Of a stretch of DNA of 64,000 nucleotides, positions 54,001 to 61,922 are shown piece after piece (the stretch's first letter is position 1; every line of letters starts with the position of its first letter). The stretch is from contig OZ024889.1 of NCBI GenBank assembly GCA_964017195.1, forward strand, positions 61,527,858 to 61,591,857, read 5' to 3'. Origin of the DNA: Siderastrea radians (Eukaryota; Cnidaria; Anthozoa; Scleractinia; Rhizangiidae). The notes beneath the pieces were generated by a model. The model was given only the letters and a program-made list of their open reading frames with translations, made no database searches and was not told where the DNA came from. Both the position numbers and the translations under genes were made by a program.

Positions 54001-57000
54001 GTTCTCCTCACAGTTCCCCATATATTTTGTGGTACTAGTTGGGAGAAATTGATTAAACATCAACATACTTTATTTTGGTTTCAAGTTTCTTTATTCTCAT
54101 GACTTGCATGTTTGATCAAGTAGCGATATTGTAAGGAGCAATTAGGTGCTTATCACTATTGGGACCTGAAGGGTTAATATTGGAGGAATTCAAACGTTAT
54201 TGAGAAAATTTTTAAAAATGTTATTATGAAGCCGCGATCCTCAGACGATGGATTAGTGATGAGCGCTTCGCTTTCCTAATGAACAGTTAATATAAATATC
54301 TATTGTTGTGCGTTATCATGTCATAATTGCTCACTTAAAAAAGTAGTTACACTTAGTTACTGAAATATCACTATGCTGTCTCTTACCAAGAAAACTCGTG
54401 CACGGTTTGGATTCGCTCACAGTTATACTTCTAGCTCCTTTAGGGATGACAGCAGCTTCAACATAACCTAACAGGTAAATAGTACTCACCGCTGTTAATG
54501 AACCTTCTGGTAATAGTAATAGAAAATCAAGCAGCGTAATCATATGAAACATCCCGCGAGGTTGTTTGAAGTAATAATGATGAGATCAGGATTTGGGGCT
54601 GCAGTCGGCTTATGTGAACGCTTTGCAATTATCAACCGCTTTTAAAACAATCACAATTTAAGTCCAATGTGATAATGGCTTCGGCTTGTCTCTTTCGAAT
54701 CAGAACTTTAACCAGCGGTGTGCAAAGAGATGTGATGTGGCTTCCAAAAAACAACAACAACAATGACGTCGCATAGCAGTCCATCAGGAGAATTCAACGC
54801 CATAAAATGTTGGCAGTTTTATCTAAATACCTGATCCAGCTAATTGATTAAACCTTCCTTCCACGGTGCGGCAAGTTGTTCCGTTTCCTTTGCAGACGCC
54901 GCAGATGTCCTCTTGCGCGCCTGAACCAATCTTGTTGTCACAACCAACAGCCTGGTGTTGAAAGAAGCAACAAAAATGTCATTAAACTTATCGTGGCACT
55001 AGCTGTATTGATCCGTCGACCTAAGATAAAAATAATTGTACTACAGTTGTAACTGTTACTATTATGGTATGTGGGTACAGTATTGTAAGGCGCAGTGGAG
55101 GTGTGGTATAGTAAGGTACGTAACAGTATGGTATGGTATGGTATGGTATGGTATGGTATGGTATGGTATGATATGGTAGGGTAGGGTAGGGTAGGGTAGA
55201 GTAGGGAAGGTAGGGGAGGGGTTGGGAGGGGAGGGCAGGTGAGGAAGTATCGCATGCTATCATATGGTGACGTGTCGTGTCGTGCATGTACTACACCTGA
55301 CATTTCCCATCAATGCATATATCATTTGATCCTGGTCTACACGGAGTCCCATCTATTACTTTGGAGGCAAGTTTCGCGGAAAACCGATATTGTGGATCCT
55401 TTGGTTTGCAGAATAAAGCACATGATTGAGCTGAAAAAAGAATAGAGGAGGTGTTCCTATGATGGCAATGATGAACTGATTCAGTAAGTATATAAATAAA
55501 TAAATAAATAAATAAATAAATACTGGAATCTTATTTCTCAAGAAAAAAACTGACCTGCATTTTTTTTCGAATAAAAGCCGGGTTCAAATAATCGCCGGTT
55601 CTACACGGTCAAATTTGCAATACCCCCCCCCCCCCCGCCCACGTTTATTTGAGGTAATAAGAAAAAGAAGAAGAAGAAGAAGAAGAAGAAGAAGAAGAAG
55701 AAGAAGAAGAAGGAAAAAAAGAAGAAGAACATATTTATCTAGGATAACTACATCAGTTTTAGAAAAAAAACTGCTATCAATGCAGGTCCTACTGTTAAAA
55801 ACTAAAAAGGATACAAAGACTGACAATAATGCTATTTACAAGTCAAAAAAGATGAATGCAAGTGCTTATATACATCATGATTCAAGACTTGTTGAGATTA
55901 TTAAAAATCCGTGCCCATTTAGAAAAGAAAGATTGTTGTGTGCACTGGTGTTTAAACTCAACATTTTTGTAACTATTCTCACGGCGGGGCCAAACCACCC
56001 CCCAAATGGGTCATTTAGACTAATTTTGCTTCTTTTTCATATTTCTTTTCCAAACTTGGCAAAAAACCTTGGGTTGTCGCCCAATTTATTTTAAGTATGA
56101 GAATGACTTAAAAAACCAAATTGTGACGTCATAATGGCTGACGTCACAAAACGAGTTACCTGAAAATTTCAAATTTGAAATAAAAAGTTATGTCATCTGA
56201 AAGAACTTGGCAAGGGGAGTAAAATGCTGAAAACCGTATCTCGCTAAGACAAACGTATCTTGAGTTATGGCAATTTAAAGACATTTAAAGTGTCCCCCCC
56301 GGAACCATACTTTTCTTCTAAAAACAACCCTGTTGATCTATTTTGTACAGTTTTTTTCCATGCAAGCTAATAATCTGGTAAAATGGACTTCTTGTTGTTC
56401 CAAAAAATCGTATCATTTTAGATTTTAAGTTTTCGGCTTGAAAACGATAATATTAGCAAGAGCATAACTGATCACGTGACACTTAATTACGTCACAAAAC
56501 TGGTTTGGGGGCTCTAGCTCTGGCAGGAAAAAAATTTTCCGAGTTTTTCTTTTTCATTTAGCTTCCGTCATTTAAGACATCTTATCTGCAACTTAAATGG
56601 TGTCGTTGACGCAACAAAACAACACTTAAATTCAAACGTATTACACAAGGGGGGGACCCTATTTTGAGACTGTGAAATTTTCAAAATCTAAAATGCCATA
56701 TCTCATCCATTATTTATCACATCGACAAACGGTTTTCAGCATTCAACTCCTCTTGACGTGTTCTTTCTAAAACACCAGAAAAAAATTTAGAAATTCAAAA
56801 ATTTTATTTTAGAGAATAATATGACGTCACCAATTATGACGTCATAATTTGACATTTGGCATCACCATTCATGTCAAATTGTTTGGCACAAAGACCCATA
56901 TCAAATTACCAAGTTTGGTAAAGAAATGATGAAAAATAACAAAATTATTAAAAATTAACCAAAAAACGGGACATTTCATGACCCATTTGGGGGGTGGTTT

Positions 57001-58495
57001 GGCCCCACCGTGCTCATCGATAATAAGTGCAACAGAAGGGTTCATGAACCACTCCGCTACATTAGTTCAATTTCAGTATTTTGCTCATTCCAGCAAAACG
57101 AAGTTGGCGAAATACACTCTACACTCTACCTAGCAGCCAATTCTTCCGCCTTGTTTTGAATTTTATCAACTACAGACGAAATCAGTGATATTTTATTCTG
57201 GTTTTTGAAATTCTAAATTTCTCTATACATTCTATTAACTTGAAGTAGTAAGGGCCAAAAAAATAACCGCTGTCAAAAATGATAAAAGGAAACACTTTGG
57301 ACGTACTATACAGCCGTCACTCGAAAATCATTAACCATACTCCTTGTTAGTCTCCCACGCAGAGGAGCGTTGCGTGACGACCCTAAGAACGGCTACGTAG
57401 GAGACTAACTCCTGGTCTGGGTGACTATAACTCTGTCAACGAAGCAAATTTCCTGTTGCCTACCATCGCTTATTACAGGAACCCACTCATGTTTTCCTCC
57501 TCTATATTCAATGCTTTTGAACGACTGACACTGTAAAGCTCGGAAATGTTTGGATCTTGGAGGACAGGCCTGAAGAGCATAATAGAGTAGATGACTCACA
57601 AACAAGTTATACGTCAATGAAACTCCTTAGCAAGAAAGTTTCGGTCCCGAACGAGATTCGTTAGAGTTCAAACTCTTTGAGAGCGCAAGAGGGTCAGTGA
57701 GAGTGCGGGAGAGTTCGAGGTTAAATGACAAGGGGAATTTAAACTTACCTGCATCTATTCTAATGAAACCTGGTTTGAGCAGAATCAAACTGTCAAGTGT
57801 TCATTTTCAAGCCACACGACAGCAAGAGTTTCGACTTTCGTCAACTCTCGTTCTCGCTCGGCCTGAGCTTTATCAACGCGCGAGGATGTAAGGATTAGTA
57901 GGCCGCGGACTTCCGTTCAGAAAGGCTTTCGAACGACGTGTCCGCGGTTCAAGGTCGATCTCTCTAGTTCATGGGATCGTGTTGTTTCCTTGAAGAAGAA
58001 AGTTCAGTAAGCGTTCTCTCTCTCTCTACCCAAGTGTATAAATGCTTGGTGGGGGTGGGGGGGTTGTAGGTTAGTAGTACTCCTAGTAGCCTCATAATTC
58101 AGAAACCAGGCCGTCTGGGTTACTTGCTCCTTGTGCACGACGTAACCTTGACGTTACCTACCGCACGAAAATCGTCTTATGAACCAAAATAAGATAACAC
58201 GTGCACTGTGATTGTCTGTATATATTGGGAAACTGAAAAGCTTTCCCGTTTTTCATTAAAAGAAATGTGACAACACCTATAATGTTGGGAGAACTCTTGC
58301 GGTGAACTACAGCAGTTTTACATCCCCCCCCCCCAACCTCTACCCGTGTTACCACAATTCAATGGTTTCCTATTTCTCAAATTTTCATTGCTGATTGCTA
58401 TTCTTAAAACTTTGTTTAAACAACTTCTGTTCTGATTGGTTGTGTAACCGTTTTATGTTTAAGCAATAGGAATCTTTTTTCCGTGTTTTCATAGT

Positions 58496-58527
<32 letters not shown>

Positions 58528-60258
58528 AACTATGATACTACGTACAACTGTGAAATACTCTCATGTAAACACACCCCTTAGCCAATCAGAGCGCGCGTAG
58601 TATTTAAGTTATTTTATAAAAGGTTATGTAATTATTTTACAAGTTTAGAGAAATGGAAAAGGACCACTTTGTGCTTACATAATCTGATGCAAAGACTCAG
58701 AGGAGTCTTATATACGTAAACGTACTTATATGCAAACCCTATCCTGCAGCTCGGTTCACATAGATTTGGAATTCTTCCAAAACTCCTCTGGTGTTTGCAC
58801 CAGGTCATGTAGGGGACTATGTAAGCACAACTGCCATATTCTTTACTTGCAAAGGTACTACTTGGGATATAGTAATACAGATAGACAATTCAAGAATCCT
58901 CTTATTGGCGGATTTCGCTATTTGAGTTACCTATTTTAGAGGAGATCTACTGAAGCTGTGCAACGAAAGCTACAAGTTGGACACTCGCATTTTTCATTTC
59001 TGGCTTACCTTGACATTACAGGTGCGATAATTTCTTGATTCACCTTCACAGTAGCGACCACCATTCAAGGGACTAAAATTCATTACAGTTCATTAGATTT
59101 GGGGAATCAGAATCTTATCCTCAAAGAAAACGAACCAGATGAATAAATCAACTGGGTAGATTCTGGGTTAACCTCGTCTAATTCAGTTATATCCAGGGAG
59201 AAAATGGTAATGGTACACTAGAGGCGCCTGGTACACCAATATTCTTGATTAGTATAATTGCTCAGGTGATTATAGAGAAGCGCGCGCTCTGATTGGTCGA
59301 AGATTACGTCATATCTTGCTATAATCATCCCGCGCGAGGTGATTATAATACTAAAGCACTAATTTTCAAAATGGCCACCGCGCAATTTTTGATTTTCTGA
59401 AGAAAAGAAAGAAGAAAATGCATTTGCTATGATAATCGCCTGAGCAATTATACTAAAACAATTATTCTCCTCAGGCTCAGCGAATATTGTGGAATAATCC
59501 ACAATATTCACTTCGTCTTCGGGGATAATTGTTAAATAATTGAATAAACTCTATCATAATATACTAAACAACTCAAAATTGGCCTAAGGCATAGTGTAGT
59601 CAGGGTTAACATCTTCAAGGGCTACTGTTTTCTTTCAACGCTGGTCTTATATTAAAATACCAAATACCAAGGCACTCAACGCTCTTGGATACCATCACAT
59701 CCACCACCTTTAGCTAGCCTTATTGGTTGCTGACGGTAAGTACAACTAACAAACTAAATCCAGTCTTTCATTCTACAAAACTTAAAAACAAAACTGATAA
59801 AAAAGAGAAAAAAAATGTATGACTACTAAATATTGAGTTATAAGGCTTAGTTCAAAGAACATTTATTACAGTGCGACAATACGAACCCACACCACCCAGA
59901 AAAAAAACAATCTTTAGATACAGTCCTATGGGCATCGAACGTTCTAAAAACATCGCGCATTTCAAAATATCGGTTAGTCAGGCGGAGTTTGTAGCCACTC
60001 CATTGTTTCGGTATCGACTTCTAATTGGCTAATTGAGAAATCTGGGTGGCCTGGGTTGATTTCGTAGCGCTGTAGCAGACAAAACGTAATGGTCTAAAGG
60101 TAAACTATTCACCTTGGCGAGTCACAGTGTCTTTTCTGAACTCTAACTCCTATTCCACAGGTTCGGGAACATTCACTCCACCCCATCCAGGGACCCCAGC
60201 CACCGTCTTTTCTCCATGGAATGGTGTCGTTATCAACACATTCGCCATACATGCACCA
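26766..60258 (-). CDS. ADAMTS-type metalloprotease, 3' portion (12 exons, 5' end outside window)
   Basis: Exons in transcript order: 60258-60113, 59072-59009, 57569-57464, 55430-55297, 54951-54831, 54467-54387, 53946-53786, 53348-53183, 52679-52541, 28429-28225, 27505-27359, 26954-26766. All have GT-AG borders and the phases join without a break, giving 1659 nt (552 residues plus stop). Domain order fits an ADAMTS: end of the disintegrin-like region (WCMYGECV, residues 1-8), first TSP1 (about 19-71), cysteine-rich (72-175), spacer (175-310), then four TSP1 repeats (about 311-537) and a short tail without a visible PLAC domain. ADAMTS enzymes are secreted zinc proteases cutting extracellular matrix. 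The HExxH catalytic and prodomain exons must lie beyond 64 kb, so activity cannot be judged here, and a protease-less ADAMTS-like form is not excluded. Five TSP1 repeats recall the ADAMTS6/10/17/19 class, but I do not assign orthology. Confidence 0.93.
27359..27505 (-). CDS. ADAMTS exon: TSP1-4 and start of TSP1-5
   Basis: 147 nt between GATGCAG and GTGAGT, phase 0 at both ends. Reads [20 protein letters not shown] and ends [11 protein letters not shown]. Confidence 0.93.
28225..28429 (-). CDS. ADAMTS exon: TSP1-3 and start of TSP1-4
   Basis: 205 nt between AATTGTAG and GTAAGT. Reads [20 protein letters not shown], ...CPSDKP...CILKAC, then NWIVGPWSQ. Confidence 0.95.
28495..28770. repeat. 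TGATGG-rich low-complexity tract
   Basis: Imperfect GTGATG/GGTGTTGGTG repeats. Open frames on both strands give biased Val/Ile or Thr/Asn sequences and are artefacts of the repeat. Confidence 0.85.
28815..29220 (-). mobile_element. Possible LINE 3' end with (TTA)n tail
   Basis: An ATA microsatellite (28815-28841) adjoins AACAACTGTTTATT and AT-rich DNA. Read on the minus strand, this looks like the 3' tail of a retroelement, comparable in layout to the LINE remnant near 60.9-61.4 kb. No RT motif is visible. Confidence 0.3.
29258..29440. mobile_element. Hairpin MITE-like element
   Basis: Inverted segments: CAATATTTCCATTCA at the left end against TGAATGGAAATGTTG at the right, and GTTGAATTCCGCATGTTA against TAACATGCTGAATTCAAC. 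The loop carries ATTCACCATCATC-like repeats. Confidence 0.6.
29441..30205. other. Unassigned intronic stretch
   Basis: Within the 24-kb ADAMTS intron. It includes a CCAAGATGGCGGCG motif (about 29528), as found in YY1-type promoter sites. No open gene recognised. Confidence 0.3.
30206..30870 (-). pseudogene. Penelope-like retroelement reverse transcriptase fragment
   Basis: Minus-strand frames give [20 protein letters not shown], then after a frameshift near 30490 [13 protein letters not shown] and [20 protein letters not shown] followed by DRSDY-like [13 protein letters not shown]. The LKPDKG block and the preceding helix are hallmarks of the N-terminal RT part of Penelope-like elements. The catalytic YADD region and GIY-YIG endonuclease are absent, so it is a truncated, frameshifted copy in the ADAMTS intron. 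Confidence 0.75.
30910..33300. repeat. Segmental duplication copy A (with GPCR pseudogene)
   Basis: Diverged but collinear with 35185-37560. Matching landmarks include GCACCTCAAGCAGACTGG (30972 and 35239), the GPCR body, GCAAATATGT(T/C)AGCAGC, CTCATTAATTTGGCGCC-like sequence, and AATGCCAATGGCACGTTTCG (33229, counterpart about 37490). A local tandem duplication of about 150-180 bp lies at 32920-33250 in this copy. Confidence 0.8.
31136..32187 (-). pseudogene. Class A GPCR pseudogene with lost DRY motif
   Basis: Paralogue of 35506-36564. The reading frame is intact over nearly the whole length, with few but decisive lesions. The start ATG is replaced by AAG at 32182-32184. The DRY segment and following loop (about ten codons) are deleted and replaced by a short inverted copy of the neighbouring sequence, creating TAG at 31765-31767. 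A GGA-to-TGA change at 31210-31212 ends the frame 22 codons early. TM1, TM2 (with Glu for the usual Asp), TM5, TM6 and [12 protein letters not shown] are clear. Upstream and downstream flanks are duplicated too, so it arose by segmental duplication, not retroposition. Confidence 0.92.
33301..34555. other. Unassigned intronic stretch
   Basis: AT-rich, no gene recognised. A run of 12 G lies at 33841-33852, followed by purine-rich GGGAGGAGGG sequence. Confidence 0.35.
34560..34990. repeat. 55-bp tandem repeat, eight copies, each with a hairpin
   Basis: The unit contains CTCGCCG-TTGTACAT-CGGCGAG, a perfect 7-bp stem, then ATATCAGTCTTTCTTATATA. Stems start at about 34579, 34634, 34689, 34747, 34802, 34857, 34912 and 34967 (one interval is 58). 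Because 55 is not a multiple of three and the unit has no stop in any plus-strand frame, all three frames stay open across the array. The 164-, 121- and 104-codon frames are therefore not evidence of a gene. Confidence 0.95.
35185..37560. repeat. Segmental duplication copy B (with intact GPCR)
   Basis: Collinear partner of 30910-33300. Its 3' flank is also shared with the pseudogene at 4248-4463. A further short diverged relative of the upstream part may lie at 37860-38045 (GACGCCTTTTCTTTGACTCT...AAGCTACCAGAAAGACTAAT). Confidence 0.8.
35506..36564 (-). CDS. Class A (rhodopsin-like) G-protein-coupled receptor, intact, single exon
   Basis: 352 residues from the ATG at 36564, the start chosen because the reading frame upstream begins only with TTG. 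Seven hydrophobic segments: TM1 with GIIVN (N1.50), TM2 [14 protein letters not shown]3 ending [15 protein letters not shown]4 [18 protein letters not shown]5 [20 protein letters not shown]6 [17 protein letters not shown]7 [15 protein letters not shown]. Cysteines at the top of TM3 (IQCKA) and in ECL2 (KLCDT) can form the usual disulphide. One N-glycosylation site near the N-terminus (NST) and a Lys/Arg-rich C-tail. Departures from the family: Glu for D2.50 and SLGP for CWxP in TM6. Ligand unknown; the relation is to a local family in this window, so I call it an orphan receptor. It is intronless and lies inside an ADAMTS intron on the same strand. Confidence 0.95.
   Translation of the reverse strand: MAEDSFPFATNSTHKVGSGSTLLLIRSYEEARVAFAIIVSINLVVIVLGIIVNAAICYVMVRKKRYKRNGSNFFIMHLSVMELTYRFLVFPIIISFAVPTTGIKSIQCKAISFFSETCTSAIFVSLAAIATDRYQNIVHPLKTLKSKNKPVLLVFLVWLFALVVSCPSAISVKSISVLEIPEARGMSCDDCADKKLCDTPETPLGQSSTTLYFVLAFFVPLVVISVLYTKIVIFLHKRSHNGMMNKLAARSKTKAVHMLIVIVIAYVLSLGPAVIFSVLRSYGVFNNTSFDVMLLVNWVVEFATHTSSLGNPLIYAYYNGDFRKELIGLFRKRSEKKVNSHIVTFTNSNRDS
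37561..41345. other. Intronic stretch with few recognisable features
   Basis: Holds the second copy of the dispersed 49-bp block (38227-38279), a C-rich tract (38336-38385, CCCTAACCCCTAAGCCCCCC), and AT-rich sequence. No gene recognised; short frames here lack domain or splice support. Confidence 0.35.
38227..38279. repeat. Dispersed ~49-bp block, copy 2
   Basis: Same sequence as 6095-6143 with a longer terminal T run. Flanks differ. Confidence 0.85.
41349..41818. mobile_element. Foldback/MITE element with GACGGATCATCCGTC palindromes
   Basis: Perfect inverted ends of about 32 bp, starting GGCCCGATTTATACTAGAGA. ATT flanks both sides (41346-41348 and 41819-41821). The interior is built of repeated palindromes (GACGGATCATCCGTC, GACGAACTA) and a nested hairpin at about 41410-41490 (CTAGTATAAACACGGGACGA...). 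Confidence 0.8.
42424..43485 (-). CDS. Class A GPCR, diverged paralogue, intact single exon
   Basis: 353 residues from ATG 43485. Same architecture and family as the 35.5-kb receptor but clearly diverged. N-terminus with two glycosylation sites (NTT, NIT), TM1 [15 protein letters not shown]2 [12 protein letters not shown] (again Glu for D2.50), TM3 ending [18 protein letters not shown]4 [18 protein letters not shown]6 [15 protein letters not shown] (no CWxP Trp), TM7 [15 protein letters not shown]. Cysteines in TM3 (VQCKF) and ECL2 (KMCDI) are kept. No lesion seen. It shows no flanking similarity to the young duplicates, so it is an older family member. It is nested in the same ADAMTS intron and orientation. 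Ligand unknown. Confidence 0.95.
   Translation of the reverse strand: MEDLPNPNTTNITGKDGGYIRPDETGKIVLLLRSHKEALLYFASIMSIVTVLILLGMLLNGAICFVMFRGKRFKKNTSNFFIFHLSVTELVLRLLIVFTVLYSLVITSEIESVQCKFLRLLSTTAASAVFVSLAAIAFDRYRNIVHAMKAMTSRRNPVHLVFLVWLYALIVSSPSALSVRSISIKETPEAQGMKFENYTDRKMCDIPQNAMGQLSTTFYFILAFLVPLVIIFVLYTKIAIFLHRRSNNGMMHRVAARSKSRAVRMLIVVVFGYVLSLGPAALFSMLRSHGYLKSMSFRDMLTVSWVIEFVTLTGSLGNPLIYSYYNANFRKEFVRSCYRRNKNETSSSDYPRQ
43810..44890. repeat. Diverged tandem repeat, ~310-350-bp unit, about three copies
   Basis: Each unit carries AAAGTCAGGCTTTTGTCAAA, GTTTTTGTGGCACTATG, CCCAGCGAAA and TCTCATTATAAAACCGAATG in the same order. Similar short peptides (PQKHQ...KGFS) on the minus strand are repeat artefacts. 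Confidence 0.75.
44891..47096. other. Unassigned intronic stretch
   Basis: AT-rich. Small plus-strand frames at 45346-45932 and 46130-46420 lack recognisable domains or splice partners. Confidence 0.3.
47451..48139. mobile_element. MITE-like element, TTATAACAGG ends
   Basis: Left end TTATAACAGGCCATCTGATA against complemented right end TTATAACAGGGCATCTGTCA. Inner parts share diverged inverted TATGCGGAAAA motifs. No coding frame. Confidence 0.7.
48140..50980. other. Intronic stretch with small repeats
   Basis: Contains a hairpin-ended MITE remnant at 48593-48746 (GTTTACATGATACCGGTA against TACTGGTGTCATGTAAAC), a (CA)n microsatellite at 49500-49531, and AT-rich sequence. No gene recognised. 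Confidence 0.4.
51390..52387 (+). mobile_element. LINE 3' end, 5'-truncated
   Basis: A plus-strand frame contains [20 protein letters not shown] followed by [16 protein letters not shown]. This motif closes the ORF2 C-terminus of many non-LTR retrotransposons (jockey/CR1-like), where FSYxAxxxWNxLP is usual. It is followed by an AT-rich 3'UTR with AATAAA and a (TATTG)n tail at 52325-52386. The RT core is absent. Confidence 0.65.
52325..52386. repeat. (TATTG)n microsatellite, LINE tail
   Basis: About twelve perfect pentamers directly after the LINE 3'UTR. Confidence 0.95.
52541..52679 (-). CDS. ADAMTS exon: end of TSP1-2, before the 24-kb intron
   Basis: 139 nt between CTCTTTACAG and GTAAGT. 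Reads [13 protein letters not shown]...YCRGATKP...[10 protein letters not shown]. Its final two bases TG plus the first G of the exon at 28429 make the Trp of the next repeat, which links the two halves of the gene across the long intron. Confidence 0.9.
53183..53348 (-). CDS. ADAMTS exon: spacer end and start of TSP1-2
   Basis: 166 nt between TTAACAG and GTAAAC. Reads [17 protein letters not shown] at its start and [12 protein letters not shown] at its end. The frame stays open about 27 codons past the donor, but splicing at GTAAAC matches the phase of the next exon and restores the TSP1 cysteines. Confidence 0.9.
53786..53946 (-). CDS. ADAMTS exon: spacer, middle
   Basis: 161 nt between ACACAG and GTGAGT. 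Reads [20 protein letters not shown] and ends ...[10 protein letters not shown], the LH---L strand of the spacer. Confidence 0.93.
54387..54467 (-). CDS. ADAMTS exon: spacer, first part
   Basis: 81 nt between CTGTTAG and GTAAGA. Reads [20 protein letters not shown], the conserved P-GA--I-V-E motif of the spacer. Confidence 0.93.
54831..54951 (-). CDS. ADAMTS exon: end of cysteine-rich domain
   Basis: 121 nt between CACCAG and GTATTT. Reads [20 protein letters not shown] followed by GNGTTC, the invariant cysteine-rich/spacer junction. Confidence 0.93.
55126..55200. repeat. (GGTAT)n microsatellite grading into GTAGG repeats
   Basis: About nine GGTAT units, then variant GGTAG units, in the ADAMTS intron between the exons at 54951 and 55297. 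Confidence 0.9.
55297..55430 (-). CDS. ADAMTS exon: cysteine-rich domain
   Basis: 134 nt between TTTTTTCAG and GTGTAG (a weak donor). Reads CALFCKPKD...[20 protein letters not shown], which joins in phase to AVGCDNKIG in the next exon. Confidence 0.92.
55492..55731. repeat. Simple repeats: (AAAT)n, poly-C and (GAA)n
   Basis: (AAAT)n at 55492-55522, C run at 55623-55636, (GAA)n at about 55664-55731. The Arg/Lys-rich frame at 55615-56094 is a product of the GAA tract. Confidence 0.9.
55980..57012. mobile_element. 1.03-kb element with 35-bp inverted ends
   Basis: Left end CACGGCGGGGCCAAACCACC and complemented right end CACGGTGGGGCCAAACCACC agree over 35 bp with one difference. The interior has repeated TGACGTCA/GACGTCAC-type palindromes (for example 56127, 56145, 56823, 56838) and no gene. 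Target duplication unclear. Confidence 0.75.
57346..57409. repeat. 64-bp hairpin (GTTAGTCTCC ends)
   Basis: GTTAGTCTCCCACGCAG pairs with CTACGTAGGAGACTAAC. Likely a small MITE, in an ADAMTS intron next to the exon at 57464. Confidence 0.8.
57464..57569 (-). CDS. ADAMTS exon: start of cysteine-rich domain
   Basis: 106 nt between CTTCAG and GTAGGC. Reads [17 protein letters not shown], the conserved opening of the ADAMTS cysteine-rich module. Confidence 0.93.
57574..58995. other. ADAMTS intron, unassigned
   Basis: No coding exon seen. Contains purine-rich and poly-C stretches (58325-58334) and a MITE-like segment with CCAATCAGAGCGCGCG (about 58583). Confidence 0.35.
59009..59072 (-). CDS. ADAMTS exon: end of TSP1-1
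   Basis: 64 nt between ATTTTAG and GTAAGC. Reads [20 protein letters not shown], the typical GG-YC-G-R--Y--C end of the first ADAMTS TSP1 repeat. Confidence 0.93.
59249..59456. mobile_element. MITE with TTAGTATAATTGCTCAGG ends
   Basis: Inverted ends of about 25 bp at 59249-59273 and 59431-59456. Interior contains GCGCGCTCTGATTGGTC. A second small hairpin follows at 59488-59517 (GAATATTGTGG...CCACAATATTC). Confidence 0.75.
60113..60258 (-). CDS. ADAMTS exon: disintegrin end and start of TSP1-1
   Basis: Acceptor TTCTTGCAG, donor AAG|GTGAAT. Reads WCMYGECV, then [19 protein letters not shown]. 146 nt, ending with two bases of a Ser codon completed by the next exon. This is the most 5' exon I can find in the window. 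Confidence 0.93.
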
Positions 60259-60865
60259 CTGCAAGAATAAAAAGGTAACGTCTCCTCCAAACGTATAGAT
60301 GAATAAACTTAATAAGGGAATGAATTCAAAGTTTGTATTCAGTTGCTGGCTCCTAGCTCTGCGCTTATCGCTGGCCTTCTCAAGAGCGCTTGAATTTAAA
60401 AATGGGAAGGAATTCGTAAGTCAACTGTTTTCCTATTTGCCTGTTTAAACGTCAGCACACCAGCTTTCTTAAGGACACTGCCGCTAAGTGTTTTTTATGC
60501 ACACTTACTGCGCACGCAATTTGTTTCACATATCAAAACACGTCATGCATCGAGCAAGCACGGAGGAAAAAATACTTTTATTGCACTGGTGCATGGTGAT
60601 TAAACAAGTTTGCATGGAATTAGCTGTCCTAAAATAATGCTTAGCGTGGCCCCTCGTGTTTTTTATTGATATATATCATGACTATCTGTGCCGATCTCTG
60701 CATTTTATCAAAAACTGAAAATATGAGATGGCGAATATTGTGTCTGTGAAGGGTTTGCAAATGTCCTCTATAATGACTTCATCCTTTAGAAAGGGCGTAA
60801 CCTGTTGATAATGTTAGTTTAATAGTCCTACTGAACTACTTAAATAAAGATACTAAGCATTAAAA
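60259..60865. other. ADAMTS intron, unassigned
   Basis: Upstream intron of the most 5' visible exon. No further ADAMTS exon (disintegrin or protease domain) was found here or up to 64 kb. Confidence 0.4.
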
Positions 60866-61400
60866 GTGTTTCCAAACAACAACAGCTTTATTTGCATGAC
60901 TACAAGTTTATACAGTATTACAAAAGCATACAAACCATCAAAAAGAACTTATAATGTAATAAGGAGATAAGAATTAAGTTACATCAGTCTGAATGGATAC
61001 TGATAAATTATTGCGTAAATTTAAGCATGATAGAATGAATCTCAGCAATTGAATGCTTACAATTTAATTATCAGAATTCATTAATTCTTTTGTAGCTTCC
61101 AATGTAGACAATCGTTTTATATATGGTCGGTAATACTCTACTTTCTGTAAAACCTGTCTCTAAAACTATAGTAGTAGGACAGTGAAAAAGTAAGTGAATT
61201 TCATCCTCAATTTGATTGGATCCGCAAGTAGGGCAAAGTCTATTAACTCTCGGGATTTGACTATATCTACCAGTTTCAATCATTAGTTTGTGATTACCTA
61301 TTCTGAATTTCACTTATTCTTTCCTTTCATTTAACTTGCTTGTAAGTTCTAGATGGCAAGAAGGTGTGTCTTCGTTTTTAAAAGCGTTATAAAATTCTGA
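60866..61400 (-). mobile_element. LINE remnant (RT C-terminal zinc-finger region)
   Basis: The minus-strand frame at 61071-61316 reads KFRIGNHKLMIETGRYSQIP, then RLCPTCGSNQIEDEIHLLFH and CP. The NH-L-IE-GR...R-C--C....DE-H-L--CP pattern is the conserved C-terminus of ORF2 in many LINEs. An AT-rich 3' tail follows toward 60866. The frame is interrupted upstream, so it is a dead copy. Confidence 0.7.
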
Positions 61401-61918
61401 CTAGTTTCTTTGAGTGTTGAATGGCATGTTGCCAGTGTACGATATACTTGTGTTGCATTAGGCTTATATAGTGTTTGATCTTAGATTTATTTAAGACATT
61501 GGGGTCAAAATCAGGCAAATTATAGTATTCAGACATCCTCATAACACTAGAGTAGAAACTACTTTTACCAGAGGAATGAAGATCTGCCTACATTAAAAAG
61601 ATCTGTTTAACAATAGAGTTATTCCCCTTATTATGAAGACATAAAACGTAATTAAGAGCCAGTCCACGAGAGGTTCAAAGATTTTTGGAAATGGTCGGAA
61701 ACAACCCTATCTCAAACTTTACCTCCTGAAAGCTTGTCATGAGCAAGTAATCAAATCGACAATATTTTGTCTTCTAATACTAATGTGGTCACGTGACAGG
61801 CAATTTAAGTTTGATCCCCTGGGAGCAATTTGGGCTCAAAAACTTTTCCAAATTTTACCAACTTTGAATGTCTCCTGGCAAAACAAACTTTAGCCAATCA
61901 TAAATCAAATGATGTTTC
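61401..61918. other. Unassigned stretch
   Basis: Nothing recognised beyond possible further decayed LINE sequence close to 61400-61560. Confidence 0.3.
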
Positions 61919-61922
61919 TTAA

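Noticed and set aside
55615..56094. Poly-Arg 159-codon frame
   Set aside because: Produced by the (GAA)n microsatellite and adjoining MITE sequence.
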